A stretch of 64,000 bases of DNA from Plutella xylostella (taxonomy: Eukaryota; Arthropoda; Insecta; Lepidoptera; Plutellidae). The stretch's first letter is position 1. The number at the start of each line of letters is the position of its first letter. Under the pieces are notes generated by a model. That model did not search any database and was not told where the DNA came from. It was given only the letters and a program-made list of their open reading frames with translations. Location of the stretch: assembly GCF_932276165.1 (NCBI RefSeq), contig NC_064012.1, positions 15,755,501 to 15,819,500 of the forward strand, written 5' to 3'. Shown here one piece after another: positions 11,361-22,949 of this stretch. A program made the position numbers and the translations under genes.

Positions 11361-13180
11361 TTTTTTATTTTTTATCAGTGTTGCCAGGTTTGACAGTTCT
11401 ACTCAGGGATTAGGGATACCACGCTACAAAATCCATACTTCAAAACTGAAATGATAGCAAATGAAAATGCTAGAAAAATAAAATAAGAATGAATAGGTAC
11501 TCAGTTCTTTTTCGAAGTGTCGTTTTTTTCAATGTTTTGTAGGTGAGTATCACGTAGGTTTGGCCAACCACGGTGAGTAAAAGAAGTGTTACACTTCTGA
11601 CAACGCCATCTATTGAATATGACGAAAACTCAACTGAAAGCTAGATGGCGAAAACGTCTTGGATTGCAAGAGGATTGCAAGCTTGCAACAACACAGTGTT
11701 GCTGAAAATAATAAAATTTAGTATTGCCAACGTTGCGATGCGTGAGTTTTTCCAACTTTGAAAAAATTAGGAGGTTCTAAATTCGTCTGTAGTTAAGTAC
11801 TTACCTACAGTCCAACTATAAAGTCCCGACAGTAAAGAGAGCGGCTTTCCTAAGACTTTTTATAATTATCAGTTAGTTAAGTAGGTATTTACTTACATTT
11901 ACCTACATAAGTACATTTTTAAAATAAAATACCGTTTGGTTATGGCTTTTTAACGGATTTGTCCTTTAATAAATATAATACATCGATTAAATACTGTCTG
12001 TAACAATAGGTAGTTTAGGTTGTAAAATAGTGTCTTATTTATTATTAGGCTAAAGTTATTACCTATATAGTATTTCATTAATTTGCTTACTTTATAAATT
12101 GAACATTTAATAAACTATTTTATGTAACAATAACAGTTAGAATCCACTTCCGTTTTCAGGACTTTATGTTTTACTGTAGGTAGGATGTTAGATGAAGGTT
12201 AGATATTTTTTGTTTTGTATGAATGTTCACCGATATCTTTGCCACTTATGAACTGATTTTGATACTTACAAGGTACTTAAAAAATATTATTAGGGATTAT
12301 AATAATATTTTTTTGCAAATCTAGAATAGACTCCAAAGTTCGTTCCCTCCTTGGGCTTAAGAGGGGGCTACTAACAAGAAAAACTAGGAGTAATGATTGA
12401 CTCATGATCATTTTGATCTATGATGGTGGTGTTGGTGGAGATATTATGTAGATAACTAGGTAGTTACAGAGCCAAGTAGCTCCGCAGCCAAGTTTCGCAA
12501 TCACATCACTTCTTGAAGATCCCATTTTGAAGTTTAAAGATAACGGATTCGGTAGACAGGCAGTTACATAAGTAACTATACCTATCACATTAGTTAGATA
12601 GTTACTTATCCCCAACAGCACAATATTACCTACATAGGTACTCGATGCTAGGTAGGTACATTGTTACCCAAGGGGCGAAACCCGATAGGCCGAGAGACTC
12701 GGTACACAAGGGATTCACACGAGGTAAATAATGTGCTTTTCATTACAAATACAAAAAAGTAATATTTTCATGCCTTTTCAGTCAATTTTCACCTAACTAT
12801 TTTGAGATCATCCGATGAAAAGAAACTTAAAACTGACGTCGACATTAATGTCGAAAAAATTATATCTGTCATTTGCAGTCTGTATTTTAGTGTCAATTTC
12901 GCGCAAGAGGGAGTTACTTAGATATAGGTAGCTGTTGGTGGAGTTAAGAAGAGGAAGGCCGAGGAATGGCTTCTGGGGCTGGCGGAGGCTTGTTTTTCAT
13001 CTTTCTGATGTTATATAACCATTGATCTAACTATATTGTAAACCGATAAACGTCAAATGTATTCGTAGATTAAAAAACCCTGATATGTAAATGCATATCA
13101 GTCATTGAATAAAGTATTTTTTCTAGATTTACTACCAAGAGTGCTTGCCACACAAACACGAGTTATCATTATGATTAGTT
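11361..13180. other. Divergent intergenic region
   Basis: It lies between the minus-strand signal-anchor gene and the plus-strand reductase. No gene is seen. A block near 12655-12730 (GGGCGAAACCCGATAGGCCGAG) recurs in diverged form at 13770-13870, indicating an old dispersed repeat. Confidence 0.4.
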
Positions 13181-13263
13181 TCTGAACGCCGGCGCAGTTC
13201 CAAGCGAGCACTCACGGTTGATAGTTGTGTTCACTTCGTAACAAAACAAGTAAACATTTCAAA
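13180..13263 (+). promoter_or_regulatory. 5' UTR / promoter-proximal region of the aldo-keto reductase
   Basis: The sequence before the start codon is more GC-rich than its surroundings (GAACGCCGGCGCAGTTCC near 13184) and leads into CATTTCAAAATG, a good insect start context. No TATA box is evident. The transcription start cannot be placed from sequence alone. Confidence 0.35.
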
Positions 13264-13346
13264 ATGCGCTACAACGAGCTCGGCCACACCGGCATGAAAG
13301 TGTCACATATCGGGATGGGGGGCGCTGCATTCAGCAACATCTATGG
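13264..13346 (+). CDS. Aldo-keto reductase exon 1
   Basis: Codons 1-27 plus two bases, ending at ATGG|GTAAGTG. It encodes the first barrel strand and the nucleotide-binding GMGGAAF region. ATG is chosen because it is the only start giving this conserved N-terminus and has a CAAAATG context. Confidence 0.9.
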
Positions 13347-16300
13347 GTAAGTGGGATATTAAGCTAAAATTTAATTAACTATATTAACTAAATGTTGTTA
13401 TTATTAGTCACCGGCTAGTTATCTTCCTATCTTGTTTGCGATCTTTCGGACAAAAAGGGCGGGTAAACCGGTGCCATTTAAAACAATATTTACGTATAAA
13501 CTTTAAAGTTTTGGTTTCTGTAAAAATAGTTATATTGGCATAAGTATTTGAAGTTGTGTTGGCTAAGAATTGGATAATGGTATTTTTTTAAGGTTTGTCC
13601 GTGGGGGGACATGTTGAGTTGACCACTTAAATGATTAACACGATCGTAGTGTGCGACGAAACTTGCGATTTTCTCTATAATATTCGCGTTAGGGAAATTC
13701 TCTGATCTTATTTTAAAGTAATTTAAGTATATATATCTTAAATATACTTAAGTACTTACTTAATTGCTACTCAAGGGATAAAACCCACCTATAATCGTTG
13801 CGAATGAGCTAATAGGCCGAGGGAATAGGGGTTCACCCGAAGTAAAAACTGTGCTTTTCACCACTCATGCTCGGAGATTAGGTTAAATTGCCTAAAATAA
13901 GGCATGAAAATAACTCTTTTCATGACGGGAAAAATGCTTTCTTGCAGGTAAGTATCTAAAATGCGAAAAATTATGATGAATTTCAAGTACTTATAAGAAT
14001 TCGTAAACCAAGCACCTGCTCATATTTAAATGATGACGAGGAAAGCTTTTTTAGTTGTTGATATATATACCTCCGCAAAATATTAGAAGATAGTATAAAA
14101 AATATATAAGTAAGTATTATATATTTTTTATATAGGTAAGTATTTTTGTCATTTATATCCCATTCCACGGGGAACGACATCTGATAATCCAAAAGACCGG
14201 AAATAAATATATTTGGTCTTTGCCTGACTAGTCAAACCTAGTATGCCCAAGGGTAAAGAACTAAACACAGGGCAAAAGGTAAAAACTTTAAAAGGCAGTT
14301 TAGGGTATCAGGCTATACGAGTATATACATGTAGGTTGGCAGGCGCAACTTTTCCATTGCTCGGAGTGCATAATATGTAAATTCTCATATTGCTCATCCG
14401 ATAGCATTCTTCATTTCACTTTTCGGACATCAAAGCCTTCTTTGACCTAATCCTAACAAAAAATCTATGATTGTCTGAAACTTAGATCCACACGATCTCT
14501 TTTAAATCGTTAGTCACCCCCTTTCGGTGTAGGTACTCTAACTTTTTTTAGGGTTCCGTAGCCAAAATGGCAAAAACGGAACCCTTATAGTTTCGTCATG
14601 TCCGTCTGTCCGTCTGTCCGTCTGTCACAGCCGATTTACTCGGAAACTATAAGTACTACAGTGATGAAATTTGATGGGAATATGTGTTGTATGAACCGCT
14701 ACAAAAATATGACACTAAATAGTAAAAAAAAGAATTGGGGGTGGGGCCCCCCATACATGTAACTGAGGGATGAAATTTTTTTTTTCGATGTACATACCCG
14801 TGTGGGGTATCAATGGAAAGGTCTTTTAAAATGATATAAAGTTTTCTAAAAAACATTTTTCTTAAAGTGAACGGTTTTTGAGATATCAGCTCTCAAAGTC
14901 GTAAAAAGTATGTCCCCCCCCCTCTATTTTTATAACTACGGGGTATAAAATTCTAAAAAAAATAGAGGTGATGCATGCTAATTAACTCTTTCAACGATTT
15001 TTGGTTTGATCAAAGTATCTCTTATAGTTTTTGAGATAGGTTGATTTAACTGTAATTTTGCTGCTACGGAACCCTTTGTGCGCGAGCCCGACTCGCACTT
15101 GGCCGGTTTTTTACACTATACATATAAACCTATGTGTACAGCATAATATACATATCTAAGCCCGGAATTAAAATCAAAATGTCAAAATTCTCGAAAAAAA
15201 TGATCATTCTCTAGTAAAAAGTCACGTGACCAATAAAGTTTTTATAGAAAATGTTTCTGATTTCATTTCCGGGCTTAGTTAACATGCTGCACGTAGGTTT
15301 CTTGTCCACCCTATTTGCAACACCCTGTATACCAGCGCCATCTGTTGCCAGGAGTCACGACGAGCAGCGCGGCATCGAGCTGATCCGCGACGGGCTCCGC
15401 TACGGCATCAACTACCTGGAGACCGGCCCCTGGTACGGGCAGGGCAGCTCCGAACGGACCTATGGAAAGGTATACTTACTATACGTGCAGTCAGCGAAAG
15501 ATCCTAACTAATATTATAAATGCGAAAGTAACTGTGTCTGTCTGTTACTCTTTCACGCCAAAACTACTGAACGGATTTGAATGAAATTTGGTATACATAC
15601 GGTCTAGACCCTGGGAAAGAACATAGGCTACTTTTTATCCCGGAATTCCCACCGAAAAGCGAAGCGAAGCGCGCGGGAACAGCTAGTATAATATAATATT
15701 AACTATATGTATATCACCCGCCAGCGCGAGCGTTTTACCATAGAATAACAAGTACAAGTGCTAGTCTCGTTATTCTATGGTTTTACTTTACGTAGTTACA
15801 TTCAACAAAAGAGATATGTATACCTACCCGCCAGCGCTCTCTTACTGCCTGTTTCAATAACTCTATAGCTAGTAATGACTGGTGTTACTTTCATACCATT
15901 TTGACGCATAAAAAGTTATGCAAAATAGTATGAAAGTTATTAGCAGTCATCGGTAGATGGAGTTATTGAAACTGGCAGTATAAGTACTTTTACAGTCAAC
16001 AAAAAAGATGTGTATACCTACCCACCATCGATCTCTTACTTTACGTGCAGTCGGCAAAAGAGATATGTAACTATACCCCTCCAGCACATTACCCCTCCGA
16101 CCTCACATTCTTTTTTAGAATCCGCCGATGGCTTGGCTGATATTTTCTTGTAAGGGCTGCTGCAGGACGAAGGGCGGGCGGAATGTGTTAAAACCGTGCT
16201 ATTTCATTGGTGCACGCCATATGCCCATCAGTCGGTATTGGTTCTTAGCATTCTTTTACAAAATCTTTCATCTCGTCATTTTGGGATTTTTCGTACTCCA

Positions 16301-19300
16301 AAGTTTTTCTTCTTACATAATATTTAGATACCTTTCCATTGCCACTAAGCGTCGTCATAGTCATATTTATGGTGTTAAAAATAACTATAATAATAGGTTC
16401 TTCAAACTAACCTTTCTTAGCTTATTCTAAAGATAACCTTCCTTTGATAACATCTTAAACTGGTGAGATGCAAAATTTACCCTACCTTATTAGAATTGCG
16501 AATATTTAGCGGAGCAGAGGTGCAGGCACCTACTTAGCTATACAGAGTGTTTCAGACACTCAACCTCAACACCTACATTTTACATCATAAGAGCACACTC
16601 GTCTCGTAGCCTAGACTTAGGTTGCTGATAGGAATTAAGGTTCTGGTTGAAAGACTACTGTATTACGACTACCAAAACTGTTTTAAATAAACTAGGTAGT
16701 AAGCCAAAGCTTACTACTAGCTACCTCAGCTATTACAACACCCAGGCCTCCAGTTTACTCGGGAGCTAGGCTGGCTGAGCTGAAATCAAAGGGATATGTA
16801 CAAAGGTTCCACTCGAGAGAGCCACGTACAGGAACTTCACCCCCTATGAGAATAGAATAGAATAGAAGCCAAAGCTTTTGTTGCATACATAGCTAAATGC
16901 CAGTCTCAATACCTATCGATATCATTATTCATCACTTTTATACACGTTAAACGTACCTACCTACAAAAACTTAGGTAGGTAGTAGTATAGGTACCTAGTT
17001 AGGTCCAATCTCAAAATCCTATCAAAGTACCTAACTAGGTATTAGCCTAACAATAAACAGTTATCGTAAAGAATTAACATAATAAGAGCATACCTATCAC
17101 GTATAATCTAGAAGCACCCTGTAGGTAGTTTCTTACGTAAATGCAGCAGCTTATCTCACACGCGTTGTTGGCGATCTTCCTTATATAACCCAGTATTTGT
17201 GTCTCTAATATATGGAGCCGCAAATACTGACACTCTTTTATGCCAATTTTATCATCTCGTAACCTCCCTCCCGACCTTTGTCTTTTGTTATGTTATTGTT
17301 ATTATTTTGTATTTAAATTCTATTCTATTCTATACAATACATTATTGTATTCTTTAGAATTGATTATTCTATTCTTTAGAATTGATTATTCTATTCTTTA
17401 GAATTGATTGTTTTATTCTTTAGAATAGATTAAGCTTTACCTACGTAGTTACCTGGGTAGGTGTTAGGTAACTGCAAAATTTTCCTACCTACGGGGGATA
17501 GTTAGGTAAGTAGGCATTATTAAGATAAAAATAAAATCCATGTAACAGCTAAAGCTGTTTCTTAAGCTAGCTAAGCGTCAATAAGTTTCTTCTAAAGCTT
17601 CAATCAACTGTCCCCCATCTGGCTAAGCGTCTATAAGTTTCCTGTAAAGCTTCAATGAACTGTCCCCCCAACTCGCTAAGCGTCTATAAGTTTCTTTTAA
17701 AGCATCATTTAACTGTCTCCCCATGTGCTAAGCGTCAATAAGTTTCTTCTAAACCTTCAATCATCTGTCCCCCCCATGCCACTAAGCGTCAATATGTTGC
17801 TTCTAAAGCTTCAATCAACTGCCCCCCATGTCACTAAGCGTTAATAAGATTTTTCTAAAGCTTCATTCAACTGTCCCCCCATCTTGCTTAGCGTCAATAA
17901 ATTTCTACTAAATATTGAATCAAATTTCCCCCAATTTAGCTAAGCGTCAATAAGTTTTTTTTAAAGCTTCAATCGACTGCCCCCATCGGCTAAGCGTCAA
18001 TAAGTTTCTTCTAAAGCTTCAATCAACTGTCCCCCCATCTCGCTAAGCGTCAATATTTTTTTCCTAAAGCATCAATCAACTGTCCCCCCATCTAGCTAAG
18101 CGTCAATAAGTTTCTTCTAAAGCTTCAATCAACTATCCCCCCATCTCGCTAAGCATCAATATTTTTTTCCTAAAGCATCAATCAACTGTCCCCCCATCTA
18201 GCTAAGCGTCAATAAGTTTCTTCTAAAGCTACAATCAACTGTCCCCCCATCTCGCTAAGCGTCAATAAGTTTCCTCTACGCTTTAACCAACTGTCCCCCA
18301 TCTCCCCAGGCGCTGCAGGGCATCCGTCGCGACACGTACTACATCGCGGGGAAGATCGGCCGCTACGAGCTGGACGCCGCCCACATGTTCGACTTCTCCG
18401 CCGAGAAGACCGAAGCCGCCGTGGACCAGACGCTCGAGCTGCTGGGGCTGGAGTATCTGGACCTGATCCAGGTCTGTGGGTTGTGGAGCTAACTAGATGC
18501 TCCGTATTTACTTTGGAAAGAAAGAGGGTCAAATTAAGTTTTTCTTTTTTTCTTTCTGATTTGACACACACACTATTTGATCTTTAAGTTTTATTGCCAT
18601 CACATCATCTAAAGCCTTTGCACCAAACGAACGAACAAGCTAGAGCAGATGCTGATGATCATCATAACACTATAATAACTAATATATCGTCGTCGGTAAT
18701 CCAGTCGATGCCTTTCACTAACTACGTCTACCTATTCTTAGTCGCAACTAAACACCAGCCACAACGGTAGTACTATGGCAAATATGCCAACCACTTCCAC
18801 CTTCCAAAACTTATTTCCTACATAACATAAAAATCTCCAAGTTTAAACAATAATAAACTAAGTAGGTATCTCTACAAAGTCACCGCCTGAACTCACAAGG
18901 AATCAGTCTAAAACGAGTTTATGTTCCCACCTCCTCAACCTGTATACTTGCCCACTCTCTCAATCCAGATCCACGACCCGACCTTCGCCCCGGACATCTC
19001 GGTGATCCTGAACGAGACGCTGCCGGCCCTGCAGCGCGTGGTGCGCGCCGGCAAGGCCCGCTTCATCGGCATCGCCGACTACGACATCGATCTTATGCGC
19101 GAGATCATCGACGAGTCGGAGGTCAAGGTGTCCACCGTGCTGTCCTACGCCAAGTCTACCATGATCGACAACCGTCTGCAGAATTACACTAAGTACTTTC
19201 TGGTGCGTATTTCGTAGGGGTAAGAGGTACGTGTACGCTAGATAAACGCAGTGGGATTCATCAACCACGGATGCTGATGAGGACCCTGAGGAACCCAATA

Positions 19301-22300
19301 AAGAATTCTACTGTCGTCTGCCTGGCTGACGCCAAACAAAGGGTGTCCAAAATAGACCAGTGAATATTGTGGCTTATAATTATGTATAAGATAAGTAGTT
19401 ACTTAAGTAATTAGTTAAGTACCTACCCTTAATTGTGTGATCCTTTTTCTTATCCGTGTCAGATAATCGCTGCTCATACTCTATACCAATAATACTCCTA
19501 CTCCTATTACCAATAATACTGCTGAAATTGTCCCTCTGCCCGTAGACTCACGGAGTGGGGGTGATCAACGCGGCGGCGACGGGCATGGGTCTGCTGACCA
19601 GCTCGGGCCCGCAGCCGTGGCACCCGGCCAGCGACGACGTCAAGGCCCTCTGCCGCCAAGCCTCGGAGTATTGCAAGGTATTGCTTCAACGAGCTTCGGG
19701 ATTTGGTACTTTGGTGTAAGATAAACAACTCATTTTACGTAATAGGCAATAGGTATTTAGAAAAATCAAATCTAGGCAAACGTAGTGTGGGACGCCCTCC
19801 GGCTAGATGGGGTGACGACTTGCGAAAGGTGGCTGCGGTTATGATTGGATGCGGAAAGCTATAGATCGCATCCAGTGGCGTGCTTTGAGAGAGGCCAACG
19901 TCCAGCATTGAACTGCTACAGGCTGATGATGATGATGATTTAGAAAAATCGGTTATTATCACACTTAAAGAATCGTTGGTTGGGGTTAAACCGGCTAAAC
20001 CAGTTCTGCTGGCTGCCTAATAATAATATCCGTCTACTATACTTTTTCTTGGTTAAAGGGTTAGACCGTTGAGTGAGTTCAAACAGATAGGTAATCAGCT
20101 GAAAGATAAAACATTGAGAAATACCATACATCTATTAAATGTGCCAAAAATCTAATAACGAACGAAGTATTAGAAGTGGAAACGAAAGGTGGTAGTGAGT
20201 TTAGACACTTGCCACCGCCAGCGCAACCAATGAGGAATGGGTCGAGGACCCTCACAATTTTCTCCACCACTCCAATAGTGGAAAGACCCTACGATTCACA
20301 AACACCACGACGAGACGAGATCTGTCCTGCAAATCGGTACGTTTAATGTAGTTAGAGTTGCGGCAGCGCTCTAAAACGTAAATTATCTTGAGCTAGAGCA
20401 AAAGAGGATGGGCAAAAATATATGGGAGCTGGGGCCACCCTCCAATAGCAATAAGACTAACATCGTTGGATAGGTCTTGTCAATAGGAATAACTTTTGCT
20501 TTGACAGCTTTGTTGTCACAGTTGTCCGTTCAGAGATATATGACTTATAAGTTCCGATACTCGTCAGTTCATCTAACTGCTATTGGAGGATGGACCACCC
20601 TCCAATAGCAGTAAGACTAACGTCGTTGGATAGGTCTTGTCAATAGGAATAACTTTTGCTTTGACAGCTTTGTTGTCACAGTTGTCCGTTTAGAAATATT
20701 TGACTTATAAGTTCCGATACTCGTCAGTTCATCTTACTGCTATTGGAGGATGGAACACCCTCCAATAGCAGTAAGACTAACGTCGTTGGATAGGTCTTGT
20801 CAATAGGAATAACTTTTGCTTTGACAGCTTTGTTGTCACAGTTGTCCGTTCAGAGATATATGACATATAAGTTCCGATAGGGGGTTAATTAAATATTTTC
20901 TTGGGAAATAATACACGGTGATTATTTAATTATTTATTATTATAATTACACTATCTACACTATCAGACGAGATCTATCATATTGGATGACAATAACTGAC
21001 GTTAAAAAACAAAAAGGGGCGCGGTGGAGGTGTATTCTGCCCGTAACTTCTGTTACGTCGTCGTCTGATAGTGTAGATAGTGTAATTATAATAATAAATA
21101 ATTAAATAATCACCGTGTATTATTTCCCAAGTAAATATTTAATTAACTCCCTATCGGAACTTATAAGTCAAATATCTCTGAACGGACAACTGTGACAACA
21201 AAGCTGTCAAAGCAAAGGTTATTCCTATTGACAAGATCTATCCAACGACATCGACATTAGTCTTACTGCTATTGCAGGGTGGTCCAGCCTCCAATAGCAG
21301 TAAGATGAACTGACGAGTATCGGAACTTATAAGTCAAATATCTCTGAACGGACAACTGTGACAACAAAGCTGTCATAGCAAAAGTGATTCCTATTGACAA
21401 GACCTATCCAACGATGTTAGTCTTAATGCTATTGGAGGGTGGTCCAGCCTCCAATAGCAGTAAGATGAACTGACGAGTATCGGAACTTATAAGTCAAATA
21501 TCTCTGATCGGACAACTGTGACAACAAAGCTGTCAAAGCAAAAGTTATTCCTATTGACAAGACCTATCCAACGACATTAGTCTTACTGCTATTGGAGGGT
21601 GGTCCAGCATCTAATAGCAGTAAGATGAACTGACGAGTATCGGAACTTATAAGTCAAATATCTCTGAACGGACAACTGTGACAACAAAGCTGTCATAGCA
21701 AAAGTTATTTCTATTGACAAGACCTATACAACGATGGTAGTCTTAATGCTATTGGTCCAGCCTCCAATAGCAGTAAGATGAACTGACGAGTATCGGAACT
21801 TATAAGTCAAATATCTCTGAACGGACAACTGTGACAACAAAGCTGTCATAGCAAAAGTTATTCCTATTGACAAGACCTATCCAACAATGTTAGTCTTAAT
21901 GCTATTGGAGGGTGGTCCCAATCTGCCCATTGTCATTTACTTGTAAGGACTAGTTATGATTCTCGGCCATACTTAGAGTGACCCCAGGTCTCACATAACC
22001 ACTTTTATCACCGCAGTCCCAGAACGTGGAGCTGGCCCGCCTGGCCACCTACTTCTCGCTGAGCCAGCCCGGCATCGCCACCAACATCTGCGGCTTCTAC
22101 GACCAGCAGCAGCTCATGGACACCCTGTATGTGATGCACGACGGCCTCAGCGAGGTCGAGGAGAGGGTGCTCCAGGAGGTGCAGACCAAGTGAGTAGTGG
22201 GGACGAAGATGTGGGAAAATGTTGGAGATGAATCAGGGACATGTCAACCACGATGATTGTACAAGAGAAGAATGGTAAATCTGGGGCACAGAAACCTGAC

Positions 22301-22742
22301 CCCACACTGCAACACACTGTATGACTATAACTTAACGAAAATAGGGTACTCGTACTAGAAAAGTTAGTAAATATTCCTGCCATACGTCTACTAACATCAA
22401 ACTTCGGCACCTAAGTTTGTGGGGCGACCCCTTCAATTGAAGCCAGAAGTATCCTGAAAAGCTTCACAAACAAAACTCTAGTCAGACAAAGCTAAATTTG
22501 CAACAGAAACAAGAGCCAACACCAAAAAATATTCTGACACTATTCTTCATTTATTTAGAAAGTCTCATATCTCTTACCCTTTGTAGTCGTTGGAAAGAGT
22601 TTTACTGGTGAAGCTGTTGTACTTTCCACCTAACATTGGAGTTTCCTGCAGGTATTTTGACAAGATGCTGATGCATTGGGACCACGTAGAGCTCCCTCGC
22701 TACAGGCAGGCGCTGGAGCAGGCCCACTGCACCTCCACATAA
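13264..22742 (+). CDS. Aldo-keto reductase, L-galactose-dehydrogenase-like, complete spliced gene (330 aa)
   Basis: Seven exons join in phase: 13264-13346, 15352-15469, 18310-18471, 18969-19202, 19546-19677, 22017-22189 and 22652-22742 (993 coding bases). All introns are GT-AG. The product is a cytosolic TIM-barrel NAD(P)H-dependent oxidoreductase. Family marks are the N-terminal beta strand with HIGMGGAAF, WYG with the catalytic Tyr at 56, GKIGRY with Lys82, IHDP with His123, AGKARFIGI, and GMGLLTSSGPQPWHP typical of the galactose-dehydrogenase branch. The usual catalytic Asp (DT/DTS) is Glu51 (YLETGPWYG), a conservative but unusual change. Length is normal for the family. The substrate in insects is not settled; the family name comes from the plant enzyme. 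Coding exons are strongly GC3-rich in an AT-rich locus. Repeats bloat introns 2 and 5. Confidence 0.93.
13765..13945. repeat. Dispersed repeat copy in intron 1
   Basis: It shares phrases with 12655-12780 (AGGCCGAG, TTCACNCGAGGTAAA, GTGCTTTTCA). The ends are unclear and no coding is seen. Confidence 0.35.
14541..15113. repeat. Unclassified lepidopteran interspersed repeat in intron 1
   Basis: It starts TAGGGTTCCGTAGCC and ends near GCTACGGAACCC followed by GCCCGACTCGCACTTGGCC. Between these are tandem GTCCGTCTGTC units and an AT-rich body. I know this phrase set as common in moth genomes, but the class is unclear. The inverted TTCCGTAGC/GCTACGGAA ends suggest a DNA element or a fixed insertion preference. 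Confidence 0.7.
15352..15469 (+). CDS. Aldo-keto reductase exon 2 (active-site exon)
   Basis: Codons 28-67. The acceptor is TGTTGCCAG and the donor AAAG|GTATAC. It carries Glu51, in the place of the family's catalytic Asp, and the catalytic Tyr56 in WYGQGSSER. Confidence 0.92.
15508..15686 (+). mobile_element. Helitron-like fragment, Lep1 type, in intron 2
   Basis: It begins TAATATTATAAATGCGAAAG and contains CTGAACGGATTTGAATGAAAT. It ends in a GC hairpin region followed by GGGAACAGCTAGT. Lep1-type lepidopteran Helitrons are known for this layout and a CTAG end. It is short and non-autonomous, and sits immediately after exon 2. Confidence 0.65.
15845..15978. mobile_element. Palindromic MITE in intron 2
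   Basis: Inverted ends CTGCCTGTTTCAATAACTC and GAGTTATTGAAACTGGCAG surround matched inner arms (TTTCATACCATTTTG and its inverse). TTA precedes it; the right flank has a damaged copy (TAT). Harbinger-type MITE is the likeliest class. Confidence 0.7.
16790..16866 (+). mobile_element. 3' fragment of the tRNA-derived SINE
   Basis: It matches the tail half of the copies at 6.1 and 61.7 kb (GGGATATGTACAAAGGTTCC, then CACCCCC and an AGAATAGAATAG tail) in the plus orientation. The tRNA head is missing. Confidence 0.75.
17310..17432 (+). repeat. TTCTA / TTCTTTAGAATTGA simple and short tandem repeat
   Basis: A TTCTA microsatellite runs into about four copies of a 24-bp unit (TTCTTTAGAATTGATTATTC), in intron 2. 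Confidence 0.8.
17571..18309 (+). repeat. Minisatellite, about 14 units of ~53 bp, ending in a 3' splice site
   Basis: Units begin CTAAGCGTCAATAAGTTTC and end AACTGTCCCCCCATCTCG. Unit starts are near 17571, 17623, 17676, 17728, 17782, 17834, 17887, 17940, 17990, 18043, 18096, 18149, 18202 and 18254. Units at 18043-18148 and 18149-18254 form a duplicated dimer. The last unit replaces CATCTCGCTAAG with CATCTCCCCAG, which is the acceptor of reductase exon 3, so the polypyrimidine tract of that splice site lies within the repeat. Confidence 0.95.
18310..18471 (+). CDS. Aldo-keto reductase exon 3
   Basis: Codons 68-121. It contains the catalytic Lys82 in AGKIGRY and the FDFSAEKT segment typical of the family. 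The acceptor lies in the last minisatellite unit. Confidence 0.92.
18969..19202 (+). CDS. Aldo-keto reductase exon 4
   Basis: Codons 122-199. It opens with IHDP, giving catalytic His123, then LNETLPALQRVV and AGKARFIGIADY of the barrel core. The donor is CTG|GTGCGT. Confidence 0.93.
19546..19677 (+). CDS. Aldo-keto reductase exon 5
   Basis: Codons 200-243. It encodes GVGVINAAATGMGLLT and GPQPWHPAS, the signature of the galactose-dehydrogenase branch. The acceptor is CTGCCCGTAG. Confidence 0.93.
19770..19940 (+). mobile_element. LINE 3' remnant in intron 5
   Basis: The translation contains RPPARWGDDLRKVA, a common C-terminal phrase of lepidopteran non-LTR retrotransposons, then broken sequence and a GATGATGATGAT tail. 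It has stops and is only the 3' end of an element. Confidence 0.75.
20434..21916. mobile_element. Foldback-type element with inverted arrays of ~160-bp repeats
   Basis: A central hairpin has ~90-bp arms (20881-20970 and 21061-21150) around a 90-base loop. It is flanked by direct-repeat arrays in opposite orientation: three units on the left (starts 20441, 20601, 20761) and five on the right (starts near 21152, 21318, 21478, 21638, 21791). Each complete unit is bounded by an inverted motif, CCTCCAATAGCAGTAAGA with TCTTACTGCTATTGGAGG. No coding is seen. Long inverted arms built of tandem repeats are the hallmark of foldback elements. It sits in intron 5 of the reductase. Confidence 0.9.
22017..22189 (+). 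CDS. Aldo-keto reductase exon 6
   Basis: Codons 244-300 plus two bases. It encodes the C-terminal helices (ELARLATYFSLSQPGIATNI). The donor is CCAA|GTGAGT. Confidence 0.92.
22652..22742 (+). CDS. Aldo-keto reductase exon 7 with stop
   Basis: Codons 301-330 and TAA at 22740-22742. The acceptor is TTTCCTGCAG. Intron phase matches exon 6 (AA|G, Lys). Confidence 0.92.
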
Positions 22743-22876
22743 TGGAGATATCTACATTATTCAACATACAATAATACCTTCAAGTATTCTTTTTAATTTT
22801 CGACGCATCTCATGTTTTTATACCTATAATAATAATTTATATTAATAATTTTTAAGAATGTAATCCCAAAGTATAC

Positions 22877-22882
22877 AATAAA
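22877..22882 (+). terminator. Polyadenylation signal AATAAA of the reductase gene
   Basis: A canonical AATAAA lies 135 bases after the stop codon, giving a short 3' UTR. Confidence 0.75.
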
Positions 22883-22949
22883 CGATATTTATATTTCATA
22901 CATTGTTTTATTTGCCATCACACTGAATTGATTAAATACGAATATAATT

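Noticed and set aside
16128..16430. 100-residue plus-strand open frame in reductase intron 2
   Set aside because: AT-rich with Phe/Ile/Tyr bias, no motif; splicing skips it.
17571..18309. CRISPR-like array
   Set aside because: Units are contiguous with no unique spacers and the DNA is animal nuclear; it is a minisatellite.
18209..18571. 120-residue minus-strand open frame over reductase exon 3
   Set aside because: It is antisense to a conserved exon, its residues are Arg/Pro/Ser-rich as expected from GC-rich antisense, and it runs into the minisatellite.
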